NCBI GenBank assembly: GCA_012837935.1
Contig: DUQG01000080.1
Coordinates: 24,269-88,268, forward strand
DNA length: 64,000 bases
Reading direction: 5' to 3'
DNA from: Bacteroidales bacterium
GTDB taxonomy: Bacteria > Bacteroidota > Bacteroidia > Bacteroidales > Paludibacteraceae
The notes under the pieces were generated by a model. It saw only the letters and a program-made list of their open reading frames with translations, was not told where the DNA came from and did no database searches. The position numbers were made by a program, and so were the translations under genes. Shown in pieces: positions 16,741 to 26,197 of this stretch (its first letter is position 1; each line of letters begins with the position of its first letter).

Positions 16741-17784
16741 GTTCAACAACTCAAAATAAATCTCAATCGCCTGCTCTATTTCATAGATTTCAATAAATTC
16801 ATCGGCGGTATGTGAGCGGGATGATTTTCCGGGACCGATTTTTACGCTCGGAAACGACATAAGAGCTTGGTCGGAAAGGGTAGGGGAACCGAAAATTTCT
16901 CTACCTATTTTTTTTGCTTTCGCAACAATCGGGTGGTCAAGTGGAGTAGCGGATGAACTTAATCGGGTTGAACGTGGCTCAGCATCGCATGTTACGTGCT
17001 TTTTTATCTCTTCTAAAATTTCTTGATTGGAATAAAGTTCGTTGCTGCGAATATCCACTACAAATGTGCATTTATCAGGCACTACGTTATGTTGCGTTCC
17101 GGCATTGATTTGCGTTACTGACATTTTTACTTCGCCTAAAAAATCCGATTTTTTCTCAAAACGGTAATTCCTGAACCATTCAATATCTTGTAAAGCCTTG
17201 TAAATGGCATTTTCGCCTTCATTTCTTGCAGCGTGTCCGGCTTTCCCGTGAGCGGTGCAGTCCAGTACCATCAGCCCTTTTTCCGCCACGGCAAGTTGCA
17301 TTTCTGTCGGTTCGCCCACCACGGCAAAATCAATTTTCGGTAGTTCTTTCAGCAATAATTCTATGCCGTTTTTTCCCGAAACTTCTTCTTCGGCTGTGGC
17401 TGCGAAAATTAAGTTGTAAGGTTGATTATTTTGTGAAAGCAAGAAAAATGTATGAAGCAGAGATACTACGGAAGCTCCGGCATCGTTACTGCCCAAACCA
17501 TAAATTTTTCCATCGATTTCAGTCGGTGTAAACGGGTCTTTTGTCCATCCTGTAACGGGTTTTACCGTGTCAATATGAGAGTTTAAGAGTAGGGTAGGGC
17601 GGCTGCTGTCAAAACCATTTGCCACTGTCCACACGTTGTTTTGTAGCCTTGAAACTGTGTAACCTTTCTCTTCGATGTATTTCTTAATCAAATCAGCACA
17701 ATGCTCTTCTTCCCTGCTATACGAAGGGATTTCAATCATCTTTTTCAGTAAGGAAACAGCGTCTAATGAGTGATTTGTGAACAT
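16723..17784 (-). CDS. argE': M20-family metallohydrolase, probable N-acyl-ornithine/citrulline deacylase
   Basis: The 353-residue zinc amidohydrolase has LLNSHIDTVKP (metal His and Asp), GLGSNDAGASVVSLL (bridging Asp), AATAEEEVSGKNG (catalytic Glu-Glu), VVGEPTEM, and the late metal His in SSRSHTADEF. Its place close to argB and the acyl-ornithine carbamoyltransferase argues that it removes the acetyl or succinyl group in arginine synthesis, probably from N-acylcitrulline in this pathway variant. The final residues and stop come from a palindromic repeat. A general peptidase role is the alternative. Confidence 0.85.
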   Translation of the reverse strand: MFTNHSLDAVSLLKKMIEIPSYSREEEHCADLIKKYIEEKGYTVSRLQNNVWTVANGFDSSRPTLLLNSHIDTVKPVTGWTKDPFTPTEIDGKIYGLGSNDAGASVVSLLHTFFLLSQNNQPYNLIFAATAEEEVSGKNGIELLLKELPKIDFAVVGEPTEMQLAVAEKGLMVLDCTAHGKAGHAARNEGENAIYKALQDIEWFRNYRFEKKSDFLGEVKMSVTQINAGTQHNVVPDKCTFVVDIRSNELYSNQEILEEIKKHVTCDAEPRSTRLSSSATPLDHPIVAKAKKIGREIFGSPTLSDQALMSFPSVKIGPGKSSRSHTADEFIEIYEIEQAIEIYFELLNCPLVP

Positions 17785-17820
17785 CGAAGTTGGTTTATTT
17801 AAATTTAATACAGAGAAAAT

Positions 17821-18927
17821 TTATTTATATATTTCGATAAGCTTTTTTAATAATTCTTCACCTCTCAAATTTATTGCTAATATTTTCCCATTTTTATCCA
17901 ATAGAAAATTTGAAGGTATTGACGTTATCCCATATTTTTTAGCTACATCATTTTCCCATCCTTTTAAGTCAGAAACTTGAATCCAATTAAGGTTATCTTT
18001 TTTTATAGCATTGAGCCAATTTTCTTTTTTTGTATCCAATGAAACAGCAATAATTTCAAAACCCTTGCTTTTATAACTCTCATAAACCTTTTTTAAATTT
18101 AGATTTTCTGCTCTACAAGGTCCGCACCAACTTGCCCAAAAATCAACTAATAAGTATTTGCCTCTTAAAGATTCTATATTTACTATTTTACCGGTAGAAT
18201 CTGGTTGAGAAAACGTCAATGGTTGAGTTGTTAACTTGTCAATTTCAAATAATTGATATTGTATTTCCTTTCCAATTGAATGTTGTCTTAAATTGGCTGA
18301 AAGGCTATTAAAGATATTTCTTGAATGTTCTTTATCAATGGATTGACTAACTATCGAGAGCTGATTTAAACTTTCAAAACAATTAGGATACTTTTGTATA
18401 AAAGCAAGTCTGACCGAAAGTTGCTCTTTTTTGAGTAATTCGTACTGACTTTTAAATCTTTGAGCCTTAATTGTATCCTTCTGTTCATTTGCCTTGGAAA
18501 TGCTATCGACGATTTGATTGTTTTTTCTAATCAATGGATTCAATACAAAGCTTAGAGAATCAGATAATTTATTATCTATTGAGCCTGAAACCTTAGCTTC
18601 CCATATGGCGTCAGCATTACCAGAAAAAGTCAACTTGGAATTATTATCTAAAATAAATGGTTTCCAGCCTTTGCCATTTTTAATTAATATTGAATAATAA
18701 TTTGTTTCATTTACACGACCATGTAAATAAAATTCTTCATTATGAACTACACAAGAATCAAGTAAAATAACTTTTGAATCACTTTTCATTCCATTACCTC
18801 GTTGAGTGAGGTATAATTGTTTGCCCTCTGCATTTAGCATTGTCCCTCTAATCTCATATCCATTAGATTCTTGACCTTTAGTAACAATAGCAAAAAAAAT
18901 GAAAATTATAAATGTAAGTTGTTTCAT
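17821..18927 (-). CDS. TlpA-like thiol-disulfide oxidoreductase with DUF4369-type N-terminal domain
   Basis: The 368-residue protein starts at the ATG at 18925-18927, which gives a proper signal peptide (MKQLTFIIFIFFAIVTKGQ); the frame extends 17 codons further up without sense. An N-terminal beta domain (about 25-130, GYEIRGTMLNAEGKQLYL) and a helical linker precede the thioredoxin/AhpC-TSA domain with WASWCGPCRAEN, where the CGPC pair is intact, and a cis-Pro region GITSIPSNFLLD. It probably works in the periplasm on protein disulfides. It sits in the middle of the arginine genes without an evident link to them. Confidence 0.9.
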   Translation of the reverse strand: MKQLTFIIFIFFAIVTKGQESNGYEIRGTMLNAEGKQLYLTQRGNGMKSDSKVILLDSCVVHNEEFYLHGRVNETNYYSILIKNGKGWKPFILDNNSKLTFSGNADAIWEAKVSGSIDNKLSDSLSFVLNPLIRKNNQIVDSISKANEQKDTIKAQRFKSQYELLKKEQLSVRLAFIQKYPNCFESLNQLSIVSQSIDKEHSRNIFNSLSANLRQHSIGKEIQYQLFEIDKLTTQPLTFSQPDSTGKIVNIESLRGKYLLVDFWASWCGPCRAENLNLKKVYESYKSKGFEIIAVSLDTKKENWLNAIKKDNLNWIQVSDLKGWENDVAKKYGITSIPSNFLLDKNGKILAINLRGEELLKKLIEIYK

Positions 18928-19093
18928 ATCAGTCTTTTTAGTATGGTTACTAACAACGAATTTTACAAAGAGTTTCAACTATTTATTTTGTTACAAAACT
19001 TTGTTAAAGCACTCTAAATCCGCAATTGCGGATTTCCTCTTTTTTCTTTGTTTTAGATTTATCTGTGTCTCTGTGTTGATAAATTACTAAAAA

Positions 19094-19876
19094 TTACAGT
19101 TTTATCTTCGTTCCCGAATTTTCATCTTTTATCAAATCAGCTCTTGTGATTACCACTTCATCCACACCGGCTTTCAGTGCATCAAAGGAATTTTCAAGTT
19201 TGGGTATCATTCCGCCGGAAATAACTCCCTCAGCCACAAGTTTTCCAAACGATGCTTGGTTGATATGGTCGATTACACTTTCGTCGTCGTTTTCATTGGC
19301 TAAAACGCCCTTTTTTTCAAAGCAAAAAACCAACTTTACATCAAAGAATTTTGCCAATGCTTTTGCAGCTTCTGCCGCAATGGTATCGGCATTAGTGTTT
19401 AGCAAATTGCCTTTTTTGTCGTGTGTCAAAGGTGCAAGAACAGGCGTAATCCCCTTTTCAATCAAATCGGCAAGCATAGCACCGTTAACTTCCTTTACAT
19501 CGCCCACGTAGCCGTAATCTACATCTTTCACGGGACGTTTTTCACTTCGCATATAATTCAGGTCGGCTCCTGTCAGTCCCAATGCATTCACATCCAAAGC
19601 CTGCAAGCCCGTAACGATATTTTTATTCACCAAACCGCCGTAAACCATTGTAACTACTTGTAACATATTGCGGTCGGTAATCCGGCGACCGTTTACCATT
19701 TGGGTTTCCATGCCCAGTTGCTCAGCCAATGCTGTAGCGGAACGTCCACCGCCGTGTACAAGCACTTTGTTGCCTTTTATTTCAGAAAAATCCGTCAGTA
19801 GTTGTTTCAGCGTTCGCGGGTCTTCAACAATTTTTCCGCCGACTTTTATAATTTTCAGTTGTCTTTTATTGCTCAT
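19094..19876 (-). CDS. argB: N-acetylglutamate kinase (amino-acid kinase family)
   Basis: From the ATG at 19874-19876 (MSNKRQLKIIKVGGK) the protein has 260 residues; a start 6 codons earlier is also possible. Motifs are KVGGKIVED, VHGGGRSATALAEQLG, NTNADTIAAEAAKAL and VISGGMIPKLENSFDAL, all typical of ArgB. It phosphorylates the gamma-carboxyl of N-acyl-glutamate in the second step of arginine synthesis. In Bacteroides relatives the acyl group is probably succinyl, so acetyl is not certain here. Confidence 0.93.
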   Translation of the reverse strand: MSNKRQLKIIKVGGKIVEDPRTLKQLLTDFSEIKGNKVLVHGGGRSATALAEQLGMETQMVNGRRITDRNMLQVVTMVYGGLVNKNIVTGLQALDVNALGLTGADLNYMRSEKRPVKDVDYGYVGDVKEVNGAMLADLIEKGITPVLAPLTHDKKGNLLNTNADTIAAEAAKALAKFFDVKLVFCFEKKGVLANENDDESVIDHINQASFGKLVAEGVISGGMIPKLENSFDALKAGVDEVVITRADLIKDENSGTKIKL

Positions 19877-19927
19877 TTTCGAAATCATTCTCAATCAGAA
19901 AAATCATACAAATCACCGTTTAGACTT

Positions 19928-20500
19928 TTAATATTGCACCAACGAATGTACATCCAATGCTTCATCCAGTCGAGTAATTCCTTCCAGTTCAAGAAGTTCA
20001 ATCAAAAAGCTTACATAAATCGGGTTGTCGCCAAATTTGCGAAGCAATTGTAGCGATGCGTTGGCACTTCCTCCGGTAGCGAGCAGGTCGTCGTGAAGCA
20101 AAATCACATCATTCGGCTCGATGGCATCTTTGTGAATTTCCAATCCATCCACACCGTATTCCAGTTCATAATCCACTCGATAAGTATCGGCAGGAAGTTT
20201 GCCCGGCTTGCGAAGCAGGATAAATCCGGCGTTCAGTTTGTAAGCCAAAATACTGCCAATCACAAAACCGCGACTTTCCACACCTACTACCTTTGTAATT
20301 CCTTTATTTTTATAGTAATCATAAAGCGTATCAGCCATTATTTGAAGCACTTCTGCATCTTTCAAAGCCGTTGTAATATCCTTAAATTGAATACCGGGTT
20401 TCGGAAAATCGGGAATATTGCGGATATGTTTTTTGATTAAGTCTGAACATGCTTCCCAACTCATCGGTGTAGCGTGTGTGTCAAGATTTGATTTTGTCAT
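19928..20500 (-). CDS. apt: Adenine phosphoribosyltransferase
   Basis: The 190-residue protein has the Apt core: IPDFPKPGIQFKDITT, VVGVESRGFVIGS, and the PRPP-binding VILLHDDLLATGGSA. It converts adenine and PRPP to AMP for purine salvage. The N-terminus is about 15-20 residues longer than in the shortest homologs (MTKSNLDTHATPMSWEA), and the second Met at residue 13 could be an alternative start. It lies between argB and the carbamoyltransferase, all on the minus strand. Confidence 0.95.
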   Translation of the reverse strand: MTKSNLDTHATPMSWEACSDLIKKHIRNIPDFPKPGIQFKDITTALKDAEVLQIMADTLYDYYKNKGITKVVGVESRGFVIGSILAYKLNAGFILLRKPGKLPADTYRVDYELEYGVDGLEIHKDAIEPNDVILLHDDLLATGGSANASLQLLRKFGDNPIYVSFLIELLELEGITRLDEALDVHSLVQY

Positions 20501-20563
20501 TTTTTATAAATTAAATTTTAAATCTGTTTATTTGTAATAATACTTTGAACAATAAGACTATTT

Positions 20564-20586
20564 CCCCTTTTAGGGGTTAGGGGCTG
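20564..20586. repeat. Family A palindromic repeat at the 3' end of argF'
   Basis: CCCCTTTTAGGGG is followed by TTAGGGGCTG. Read on the minus strand it gives the last codons (Ala-Pro-Asn-Pro) and the TAA stop of the carbamoyltransferase gene. Confidence 0.8.
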
Positions 20587-21532
20587 TTTCCAACATCCTT
20601 TTAATTACTGTTTGTGCCGATATTTCACGATTGGCTGCTTCTTGAATAACAATGGATTGCGGACTTTCAATAACTTCATCCGTAACAATCATATTTCGGC
20701 GAACAGGTAAGCAGTGCATAAAATAGGCGTTGTTTGTTACTGCCATTTGTCTTTCTGAAACTGTCCACGAGCGGTCGGTAGAGAGAATTTTACCGTAATT
20801 CGGGTCTTGATAAGCCGCCCAGTTTTTAGCATAAATAAAGTCAGCCCCTTCAAAAGCCTTCATTTGGTCGTATTCCACACGTGCACTACGAGCAAATTTT
20901 TCGCTCAATTCATAGCCTTCGGGATGCGTGATAACGAAATCCACATCAGCTTCATTCATAAAATCCGCAAAAGAATTGGGTACGGCCTGTGGAAGTGCTT
21001 TCGGGTGCGGTGCCCAGGTCAAAACCACTTTCGGACGAGCGGTACGTTTATATTCTTCTATTGTAATTAAATCGGCAAATGCCTGCAACGGATGACTTGT
21101 AGCACTTTCCATGCTGAAAACAGGCTTGCCGGAATATTGGATAAACTGATTTAAGATAGTTTCCTGATAGTCAAATTCTTTGTCTTCAAACTGTGCAAAA
21201 GCTCGCACACCGATAATATCGCAATAACTGCCCATCACGGGGATAGCTTCCAGAATATGTTCTGATTTGTCGCCATCCATAATTACGCCACGCTCAGTTT
21301 CAAGTTTCCACGTACCTTGATTGATATCAAGTACCATTGTATTCATTCCTAGGTTCATTCCGGCTTTTTGAGTACTTAAGCGAGTACGCAAACTTGAATT
21401 AAAAAACACCATCAACAAGGTTTTATTTTCGCCCAAATGTTTGTAAGCATAGCGATTTTTCTTGATTTCAAGTGCTTCTTTTACGGCATTTTCTAAGTTG
21501 CCAAGGTCAAAGACATTAGTATAGGTTTTCAT
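20570..21532 (-). CDS. argF': N-succinyl/N-acetyl-ornithine carbamoyltransferase
   Basis: The 320-residue protein resembles the Bacteroides fragilis succinylornithine transcarbamylase along its whole length. The carbamoyl-phosphate motif reads SSLRTRLST (residues 46-54), and MDGDK..EHILEAIPVMG, TWAPHPKALPQAVPNSFADF and MHCLPVRRN are present. It transfers carbamoyl to acylated ornithine. The position I believe corresponds to the specificity residue Pro90 of the B. fragilis enzyme (Glu in acetyl-specific enzymes) is Ser90 here (DGDKS), so acetyl or succinyl preference is open; that numbering is from memory. The C-terminus is supplied by a palindromic repeat. Confidence 0.92.
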   Translation of the reverse strand: MKTYTNVFDLGNLENAVKEALEIKKNRYAYKHLGENKTLLMVFFNSSLRTRLSTQKAGMNLGMNTMVLDINQGTWKLETERGVIMDGDKSEHILEAIPVMGSYCDIIGVRAFAQFEDKEFDYQETILNQFIQYSGKPVFSMESATSHPLQAFADLITIEEYKRTARPKVVLTWAPHPKALPQAVPNSFADFMNEADVDFVITHPEGYELSEKFARSARVEYDQMKAFEGADFIYAKNWAAYQDPNYGKILSTDRSWTVSERQMAVTNNAYFMHCLPVRRNMIVTDEVIESPQSIVIQEAANREISAQTVIKRMLETAPNP

Positions 21533-21562
21533 TTACGATTTACAATTTTAGATTTACGATTG
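21533..21562. repeat. AT-rich TTTACGATT repeat (family B), upstream of argF'
   Basis: Repeated words TTTACGATT, TTTTAGATT and TTTACGATT occur in tandem. Related arrays lie at 22075-22105 and 26028-26190. Confidence 0.5.
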
Positions 21563-21677
21563 AGAAAAGAAAATTTTCTCAAAGAATTTGAAAAGGCAAA
21601 TTTACGAAAAATATATGAGAAAGGATTGAGTTAAAGGATTTAGATTTTTGTTTGTCAAACTTTGCTTAGAGCAAATT

Positions 21678-22064
21678 TTATCTTCTTTCCGCGATAATCA
21701 TCAGTGCTTCTTCTCGCAGAAAATCGGGCAGTTGGATATTTCGAAGTTGCAAACTGCGAAGCCACGGTGCCACATCGCTTTCTTGCATGGAATAAAATAC
21801 GTCAGAAATAGCATCTATCTGTTTTTTTGAATAATTTACAGGCGAAATTCCTGCCAATGCATCCAACTCTTCATCATCAAAATACTCAATTTTTGTATTG
21901 ATTATTTGCAAGTTATCGCGCTCGCAAACTTCGTGGGCACCGCAACATTCGGCATCTTCATTGATAACAATATCAACTTTCTCGTCTTTGCCTTTCCGAT
22001 TGATATAGGTGGCAAGAAAAACGGTAAGTCCTACAAAAACTAATATTAAAATTAATGCAAACAC
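21678..22064 (-). CDS. Membrane-anchored protein of unknown function
   Basis: The 128-residue protein starts at GTG (22062-22064). One N-terminal transmembrane helix (residues 2-20, LILILVFVGLTVFLATYI) is followed by a basic stop-transfer NRKGK and a soluble part. A Cys-rich spot, CCGAHEVC, near residue 40 could bind metal. The C-terminal half is helical and ends FLREEALMIIAERR. No family with known function was recognised. AT-rich repeats lie on both sides, so the gene is bracketed by family B units. Confidence 0.65.
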   Translation of the reverse strand: MFALILILVFVGLTVFLATYINRKGKDEKVDIVINEDAECCGAHEVCERDNLQIINTKIEYFDDEELDALAGISPVNYSKKQIDAISDVFYSMQESDVAPWLRSLQLRNIQLPDFLREEALMIIAERR

Positions 22065-22074
22065 CCTAGGTAAA

Positions 22075-22105
22075 ATTTAAGATTGACGATTGTAGATTTT
22101 AGATT
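22075..22105. repeat. AT-rich ACGATT/TTAGATT repeat (family B)
   Basis: TTTAAGATTGACGATT is followed by GTAGATTTTAGATTGTG. It is a degenerate relative of the units at 21533 and 26028 and lies in the divergent gap before porW. Confidence 0.45.
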
Positions 22106-22196
22106 GTGATATTATTGTAATTGCAAACTGTTTTACTTTTATATCGCAAAGTTAGAAAATAAACTTCAATATTGCGTTTTTTAATGTTGATTTCTT

Positions 22197-25100
22197 GTGT
22201 TTTACACAATAAAACAGGGTTTTTGGGGTTTTTTTAGTTACCCGTACAACTACAAAGAAACAAGTTTTCAGGGGTTTGGGAACACATTAATCATAAAATC
22301 TATTATTTTAATAGTGGCTAATAAGAGTTTTTCTCAATATAAATTGTTCAAGGACTTACCCATTTCCCCATTAAAAGGAATTGGGATTGCACTGCTTTTG
22401 CTTGTATTTATCGGTTGCTCGACCAATAAAAACACAAGTACAACGCGTCGATATCGGGCAATGCTGACAAAGTACAACATTGCTTTTAACGGAAATATGA
22501 GTTACAAGGAAGGTATGGACAACATCGCGAAAGCCAATAAAGACGACTATTCGCAGATTATCCACTTGTTTCCCATCAGCAATCATAACACCGCATCGAG
22601 TGCCGCGGGAAATATGGACCGTGTGATTGAGAAAAATCGCAAAGCCATCAAACTGCATTCCATCAAAAAGAAACCTGAGCGGGATTACCGCAAAATGCGT
22701 GACCCGAAATATCAGGCTTGGTACAATCAGACCGAGTTTAACCCCGAACTTCGCAAAGCGTGGATACAACTGGGAAAGGCGGAATTTCATAAAGGCGATT
22801 TTCTCGGTTCGGTGGGTACGTTTTCCTACATCACTCGCCACTACGCATCCGTTCCCGAAGTGGTTTCCGAAACGCAGATTTGGATGGCACGGGCGTACAG
22901 TGAACTTGACTGGCTCTACGAAGCGGAAGATGTGTTGAAAAAAATTAAAAAAGAGCACATTGCACCGCAAAATAACGGTTTGTACGCATCTGCCTGGGCT
23001 GATTTGCTGATAAAACAGAACGAATACAAACAGGCAATTCCTTACCTGAAAACAGCGATTGAAGTCGAAAAAAATAAAAAACAGCGAGCTCGTTTTAATT
23101 ACGTGATGGCACAACTGCTGGAAAAAACGGGCGACAAAGAAGGTGCGATTGAGCATTATTCTCGTGTAATCAAGACATCGCCACCTTACGAGATGGATTT
23201 CAACGCGCGTATCAGTCGGGTGCAACTGCTTTCGAAAAATTCGGCAAGCGTGGAAAGAGAGCTGAAACGGATGGCTCGCAACCGCAATAACAAGGATTAT
23301 TTAGACCAAATTTATACGGCATTGGGCAATATTTTTCTCAATGAAAAAGACAGTGCCAAAGCCATTGAATATTACAATCTTGCTATTGAAAAAAGTACCC
23401 GAAACGGTGTAGAAAAGGGCGTTTCGCTGGTAACGATGGGCGATTTGTACTACAAAAAACGTGAGTACGTAAAGGCGCATCCGTTTTACGACGAAGCTGC
23501 AAAAATTTATACCAACGAATACGATGATTTTGAGCGGATTAGCCACCGTTCAGAGATTTTGGCGGACTTGGTAAAAGAGTACGAAGTGGTTCATTTGCAG
23601 GATAGTTTGCAGGCTTTGGCGAATATGTCAGAAAAAGATAGACTACTGGCTATCAATCGGGTAATTGACAAGATAAAAGAAGACGAGAAAAAGGAAGCAG
23701 AAGAAAAACTGATTGCTCAAAATCGAATGGACGACGATTTTGCTATGCCGATGCAGCCGATTGGCGTGGGTGCGGGCGACTGGTATTTTTACAATCCGAT
23801 GAACGTGAACAATGGAAAAAATGAATTCCGTCGTCGTTGGGGAAATCGGAAATTGGAAGACAACTGGCGACGTTCCAACAAATCGGCATCGCTGTTTACT
23901 GAAACCACGGAACTGCAAGATAGCACCCTGCAAGTTTCGGACAGCACGATGATTGCGGGAAATGATACGACCGCCATTTCTGACCCGAATATTCCGCAAT
24001 TTACCCAAACTTCGGACAAGAAAAGTGTGGATTATTACCTGGCTCTAATTCCATTTACACAAGCTCAGAAAGAAAAATCGAACGAGCAAATTGCCACGGG
24101 ATTGTATAATATGGGGTTTGTGTATAAAGATAAAATTGAAGATTATCCGCTGGCTTACAAGATTTTTGCAGAATTCCAAAAGCGCTTTCCGACGGACGAA
24201 CGCATTTTAGAGACGCTCTATCATCGTTTCCTTTTGGCATCGAAAGAGAACAATCCGACGCTTGCCGACCAATTCCGCAGTGAGATTTTAGCAAATTACG
24301 CCGACAGCAAATACGCCGAAATGCTTGCTGACCCGAATTTTATCCGCAATCAGCAACGGATGTTTGAAGAGCAGGATTTTATTTACGGCGAAACTTACAC
24401 GGCATTTACAAAGAGCGATTACAAAACCGTTTTTGCCAACACGGAAGAGATGAAACGGAAGTTTCCGCTTTCCAATCTGCTGCCACAATTTGAGTTCTTA
24501 AACACGCTCAGCATCGGGAAAACAGAAGGTTCGGAAAAATTTGAAGCGTCGCTGAATGCGTTGGTTGAAAACTATCCCGAAAGCAGTATCGGTGCGATGT
24601 CTAAGGATATTTTGGCATTGCTGAAACAGGGAAATATCGCTCAGCAAGGGAAAACTTTCGGCTCGCTTTTGACCAAACGAGAGCAGGAAAATCTGACACC
24701 CGAAGAGAAAGAAGCACAAAGTTTTTCTGAAACGAAATTTACACCGCATCGGATGATGTTAATTACGGATGCCGACGATGATGCGATTAATAAATTGCAG
24801 TACAATTTGGCGATTTTCAACTTTTCGCGGTTTATGATTAAGGATTTCGGGTTTCAGTTGACGCAGGTGGATGCTGAAAGACGAGCGCTTTCGGTAATGA
24901 ATTTGGCATCGTACAACGAAGGTATCTGGTACCAAAATTCGCTTGCGACGGATGCGGAACTGGTTAAGCAAATGGAAGAAATGCATGTTGAGCAAGTGAT
25001 AATTTCGGAAGATAATTTCGGAAAACTCCGCACTATTTTCACGCTGGATGATTATCTGGCATTTAACGAAGAAGTGCTAAGCAAGGACGTTCCAATGGCA

Positions 25101-26027
25101 TTATTGACTGCTGATGAAACACCAATTGTAGCAGAGAAAAAACAGACTACGGTAGAGATTATTGATGGAACGAAGTTACCCCCTATCCGCGTGATGGAAG
25201 AGCAGAAATCAGAAACTGAACATAAAAAAGAAGAGACAGTTCAAAATGTAGAGCAATCGAAAGCGGTATCTCAAAATCGGAATATTTCTATCCCGACTGA
25301 AATGGGCTCACAAAAGCAAGCTACAACTCAACAGCAAACAGTTGCTCAAAACAAACCTGATGAACAAGTAAAACCTGCTCAACAGAAACAGACTGAAACG
25401 AAAAAAGCAAAAGAGATTGAAACCGTAAAACCGACAGAGAAAAAAGAAGTTGAGCAGCCGAAACAAGCGGAACAAAAAGCAACTGAAACGGAAAAACCAA
25501 AAGAAAAGGAAGCACAAAAACCTACTCAAAAACAGCAAGCGGAACAGCCAAAACAAAAGGAACAAAAATCAATTGACGTTCCAAAATCAGAAGACGGCGG
25601 TCAGAGAATAATTGCTGCAAATCCCCCAACAAGAGGCGAAGGGGATTTATATAAAAATCTCTACGCTTACGAAGCCAATGCACCGCATTTTGTAGCGTTT
25701 TACATTCCGCGAGGCGGGCGATTTGATTTTGAGCAAGTAAAGAAAGCACTCGACGATTACAACGCTGCCAATTACGCCACGATGAATTTAAAGGTTACGT
25801 TAGAGGAATTTGGACGGGAAAGTATTATCTTTGTTAGTAGATTTTCTGATGCAAATGTGGCAAAATCGTATTTCTTGCGTATGCTGAAAGAACCGACAAT
25901 CAGGCAAGCCACTTCGGGAATGAATAAACGAAACCTGATAACCACACGCGACAACCTGAACACGATGCTGCATAATAATGCGTTGGATGTGTATTTTGAG
26001 TTTATGAGGGAATATTACCTGAAATAA
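22197..26027 (+). CDS. porW: T9SS-associated TPR lipoprotein PorW/SprE
   Basis: The frame has 1276 codons. The part from residue 50 on (LFKDLPISPLKG, then a hydrophobic core and lipobox FIGC with Cys74) is a lipoprotein signal, so a TTG at 22344 may be the true start (1227 residues). The YRAMLTKYNIAFNGNMSYKEGM segment, the long TPR helical array (about residues 150-480 and 630-900) and the conserved C-terminal domain (FVAFYIPRGGRFDFEQVKKAL) match PorW/SprE, a periplasmic lipoprotein needed for type IX secretion and gliding. A Lys/Gln/Glu/Thr-rich linker (about 1010-1130) separates them; just after it a repeat-like C/G-run at 25621-25648 encodes NPPTRGEGD. Confidence 0.88.
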   Translation: MFYTIKQGFWGFFSYPYNYKETSFQGFGNTLIIKSIILIVANKSFSQYKLFKDLPISPLKGIGIALLLLVFIGCSTNKNTSTTRRYRAMLTKYNIAFNGNMSYKEGMDNIAKANKDDYSQIIHLFPISNHNTASSAAGNMDRVIEKNRKAIKLHSIKKKPERDYRKMRDPKYQAWYNQTEFNPELRKAWIQLGKAEFHKGDFLGSVGTFSYITRHYASVPEVVSETQIWMARAYSELDWLYEAEDVLKKIKKEHIAPQNNGLYASAWADLLIKQNEYKQAIPYLKTAIEVEKNKKQRARFNYVMAQLLEKTGDKEGAIEHYSRVIKTSPPYEMDFNARISRVQLLSKNSASVERELKRMARNRNNKDYLDQIYTALGNIFLNEKDSAKAIEYYNLAIEKSTRNGVEKGVSLVTMGDLYYKKREYVKAHPFYDEAAKIYTNEYDDFERISHRSEILADLVKEYEVVHLQDSLQALANMSEKDRLLAINRVIDKIKEDEKKEAEEKLIAQNRMDDDFAMPMQPIGVGAGDWYFYNPMNVNNGKNEFRRRWGNRKLEDNWRRSNKSASLFTETTELQDSTLQVSDSTMIAGNDTTAISDPNIPQFTQTSDKKSVDYYLALIPFTQAQKEKSNEQIATGLYNMGFVYKDKIEDYPLAYKIFAEFQKRFPTDERILETLYHRFLLASKENNPTLADQFRSEILANYADSKYAEMLADPNFIRNQQRMFEEQDFIYGETYTAFTKSDYKTVFANTEEMKRKFPLSNLLPQFEFLNTLSIGKTEGSEKFEASLNALVENYPESSIGAMSKDILALLKQGNIAQQGKTFGSLLTKREQENLTPEEKEAQSFSETKFTPHRMMLITDADDDAINKLQYNLAIFNFSRFMIKDFGFQLTQVDAERRALSVMNLASYNEGIWYQNSLATDAELVKQMEEMHVEQVIISEDNFGKLRTIFTLDDYLAFNEEVLSKDVPMALLTADETPIVAEKKQTTVEIIDGTKLPPIRVMEEQKSETEHKKEETVQNVEQSKAVSQNRNISIPTEMGSQKQATTQQQTVAQNKPDEQVKPAQQKQTETKKAKEIETVKPTEKKEVEQPKQAEQKATETEKPKEKEAQKPTQKQQAEQPKQKEQKSIDVPKSEDGGQRIIAANPPTRGEGDLYKNLYAYEANAPHFVAFYIPRGGRFDFEQVKKALDDYNAANYATMNLKVTLEEFGRESIIFVSRFSDANVAKSYFLRMLKEPTIRQATSGMNKRNLITTRDNLNTMLHNNALDVYFEFMREYYLK
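25621..25648. repeat. Family A-like C/G-run repeat inside porW
   Basis: ATCCCCCAACAAGAGG is followed by CGAAGGGGATTT. The outer ATCCCC and GGGGAT runs can pair. It lies in frame at the end of the low-complexity linker of PorW. Confidence 0.55.
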
Positions 26028-26190
26028 ATTTACGATTTTGGATATACGATTTTAGATTTAATTATAATGCAAATTACACAATCCCGATAGTCCATGGACA
26101 CAAATTGTCTGAACTATAATTGTATATTTTTAAAATTGGACTATATTAACAGAAATCAATCGTAATTCTAAAATCGTATATCGTAAATTA
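26028..26190. repeat. Imperfect inverted AT-rich repeats between porW and porX (family B)
   Basis: A unit rich in TACGATTTT (26029-26060) is mirrored by AATCTTAC-type words at 26158-26190 (TTCTAAAATCGTATATCGTAA), giving inverted ends about 25 bp long around a core of roughly 100 bp without a gene. This looks like a small non-coding repeat element; the porX promoter must lie in or near it. Confidence 0.55.
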
Positions 26191-26197
26191 ATAAGTT

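Noticed and set aside
25308..25565. Antisense frames opposite the Lys/Gln-rich part of porW
   Set aside because: These Phe/Leu/Arg-rich frames are the mirror of low-complexity codons.
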